Below, piece after piece: positions 7,101 through 7,340 of a stretch of 7,340 nt of DNA (positions within the stretch are counted from its first letter, which is position 1; the number at the start of each line of letters is the position of its first letter). Source of the DNA: Candidatus Roizmanbacteria bacterium (GTDB lineage Bacteria > Patescibacteriota > Microgenomatia > UBA1406 > GWC2-37-13); assembly GCA_024653985.1 (NCBI GenBank), contig JANLIS010000027.1:1-7340 (forward strand). The letters run 5' to 3'. A program made the position numbers and the translations under genes. The notes beneath the pieces were generated by a model. The model had not been told where the DNA came from and made no database searches. It saw nothing but the letters and a program-made list of their open reading frames with translations.

Positions 7101-7340
7101 AATTGGAGAACCAGGAACTCAGCTGACAATGCGTGTCCGACACTTTGGAGGTATCGTTATTTCCGACGTTACTCAAGGGTTACCAAGAGTTGAAGAATTA
7201 TTGGAAACAAGAACACCAAAAATAGTTTCACCTATTGCTGAAATTGCCGGTCGAGTAGCCGTCATTGAGGACACAGAAAAAGAGATATATGATATCACCA
7301 TTTCAGCCTTAAGCAAAGAAGCTACTGTTCAAGAACAAAA
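4159..7340 (+). CDS. rpoC: DNA-directed RNA polymerase subunit beta-prime, 5' part
   Basis: The frame is open from ATG 4159 to the window edge (1060 codons; C-terminal part missing). Beta-prime holds the catalytic Mg site. Domains in order: N-terminal zinc ribbon C62-x-C64-x12-C77-x2-C80; a Lys/Glu-rich coiled-coil insertion (about 142-235); clamp helices that bind sigma ([12 protein letters not shown]... to [11 protein letters not shown], about 330-390); lid/rudder region with [12 protein letters not shown] (about 430); catalytic NADFDGD with Asp547, 549, 551; secondary-channel rim helices (about 727-760); F-loop [15 protein letters not shown]; bridge helix GARKGL...YLTRRL (841-863); second zinc site C877, C947, C954, C957; trigger loop with catalytic His995. 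The E. coli trigger-loop insert SI3 is absent. Unusual residues are Ala552 after the catalytic aspartates (normally Gln) and MRVRHF in the trigger loop (normally MRTFHT/I). It lies 84 bp after rpoB behind a hairpin, has no Shine-Dalgarno, and is probably co-transcribed with rpoB. Confidence 0.97.
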   Translation, partial: MEDINTVDFSGLRITFASPETIIKWSHGEVVKPETINYRTFRAEKDGLFDERIFGPTKDYECYCGKYKRMRYKGIVCDRCGVEITTSAVRRERMGHIKLASPIAHIWYFKGTSSTLSIVLDVPPQALERVIYYALYLVKEVDKDNQKKTLKAIEELQKIELKSIEEDFVKKEEEINQNFEKQYQQLEKKIAHKEQWEIAKQEVEFKKREQLKLLSNEQTDTKTKKSAYFERISKIARSIKAFDVIEEDDYLFFKENNIADFLNVGMGSEVLYEILSNFDLAKHYARTLELLNESKGEKRNKLLKKARVLEAFIKAKIDPKWIVLTVLPVIPPDLRPVVQLPGGKFATSDLNDFYRRVINRNNRLKQLIDLGAPEIILRNEKRMLQEAVDSLIDLQKSRGKSRSTGANTKVQKSLSDILRGKQGRFRQNLLGKRVDYSGRSTIVVGPELKLNQCGLPREMALELFKPYLLHEIIIRGLAPNIKSAKLFLEKKDPVVYDILEVITKDHPVLLNRAPTLHKLSILGFYPVLTDDNAIKLHPAVCSGYNADFDGDAMGVFLPLSKMAIEEVKQRMFPYHNLLKPSDGSPIVLPNKEMALGCYYLTTIDSHMESEFPEDLKFFATENEAMRFQAIGKIKLRQPINVGIGGKIVKTTVGRIIFNQALPPELKFVNAEVKASDLKNIVVAAMKIFENEKVGELIDKLKEIGFWASTIAGGLSLSIFDCQIIPEKNKIINETEKEIEKITKNFEEGLLTSEEKKRYSNKLWIDVTEKLADKTWNALDDENPVKIIIKSGGARASKEQLKQLAAMKGLVVDPMGKIIEVPTKSNYRQGLSIFEYVISARGARKGLTDSALKTADAGYLTRRLVDTSHDMIVREEDCLVKEGLTISTTMSRGEKFKERIKNRFILNDLTNEKGEVLIKANELIDNEIIELIEKNKIVKVVVRSPLYCASPYGVCQKCYGTDLSTNKIVEIGVPVGVMAAQSIGEPGTQLTMRVRHFGGIVISDVTQGLPRVEELLETRTPKIVSPIAEIAGRVAVIEDTEKEIYDITISALSKEATVQEQ

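Noticed and set aside
856..7340. Recoded UGA (glycine code as in Gracilibacteria/SR1)
   Set aside because: There is no in-frame TGA in rpoB or the visible rpoC, and conserved Gly codons are GGN.

Overview
This AT-rich window carries the two largest RNA polymerase genes, rpoB (complete, 856-4074) and rpoC (5' part, 4159 to the window end), on the + strand. They are preceded by the 3' end of a small gene for a probably exported PsbP-like/DUF1795-type protein (1-555). Several things point to the Candidate Phyla Radiation (Patescibacteria), most likely near Microgenomates. The beta subunit is compact (1072 residues). Its rifampicin-pocket and fork sequences diverge from the usual bacterial form. 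The upstream protein has the 'YSFKYPDSW ... FDQILSTFKF' pattern I associate with CPR cell-envelope proteins. The lineage call rests on remembered sequence style, not on a search. The standard code fits: there is no in-frame TGA in rpoB or rpoC, and conserved glycines use GGN, so the UGA-glycine code of Gracilibacteria/SR1 is not in use.

Layout. 1-555: end of the PsbP-like gene. 556-855: a 300-bp gap with no gene. It holds a facing pair of palindromic repeats (641-668 and 703-731), each with the architecture of the neisserial dRS3 repeat. Just after them come a good sigma70-type promoter (TTGACT, 17 bp, TATGAT, 750-778) and a small GC hairpin with a T-tract (797-821) that would sit in the rpoB leader. 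856-4074: rpoB. 4072-4155: an almost fully paired 84-nt hairpin that occupies the whole rpoB-rpoC gap. 4159-7340: rpoC, cut by the window edge after the trigger loop.

How it works together. Beta and beta-prime form the catalytic core of RNA polymerase and look co-transcribed from the promoter at 750-778. The usual upstream partners rplJ/rplL are absent here, and neither start codon has a Shine-Dalgarno sequence. The leader hairpin and the intergenic hairpin are the visible candidates for controlling polymerase synthesis.

Most notable observations: the long hairpin between rpoB and rpoC; a rifampicin pocket with several resistance-type residues (including Asn at the E. coli 526 position); substitutions beside the catalytic aspartates and in the trigger loop of beta-prime; the leader hairpin; and the dRS3-like pair whose copies differ only by transitions, two of them compensatory in the stem. 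I see no phage, CRISPR, toxin or defence system here.
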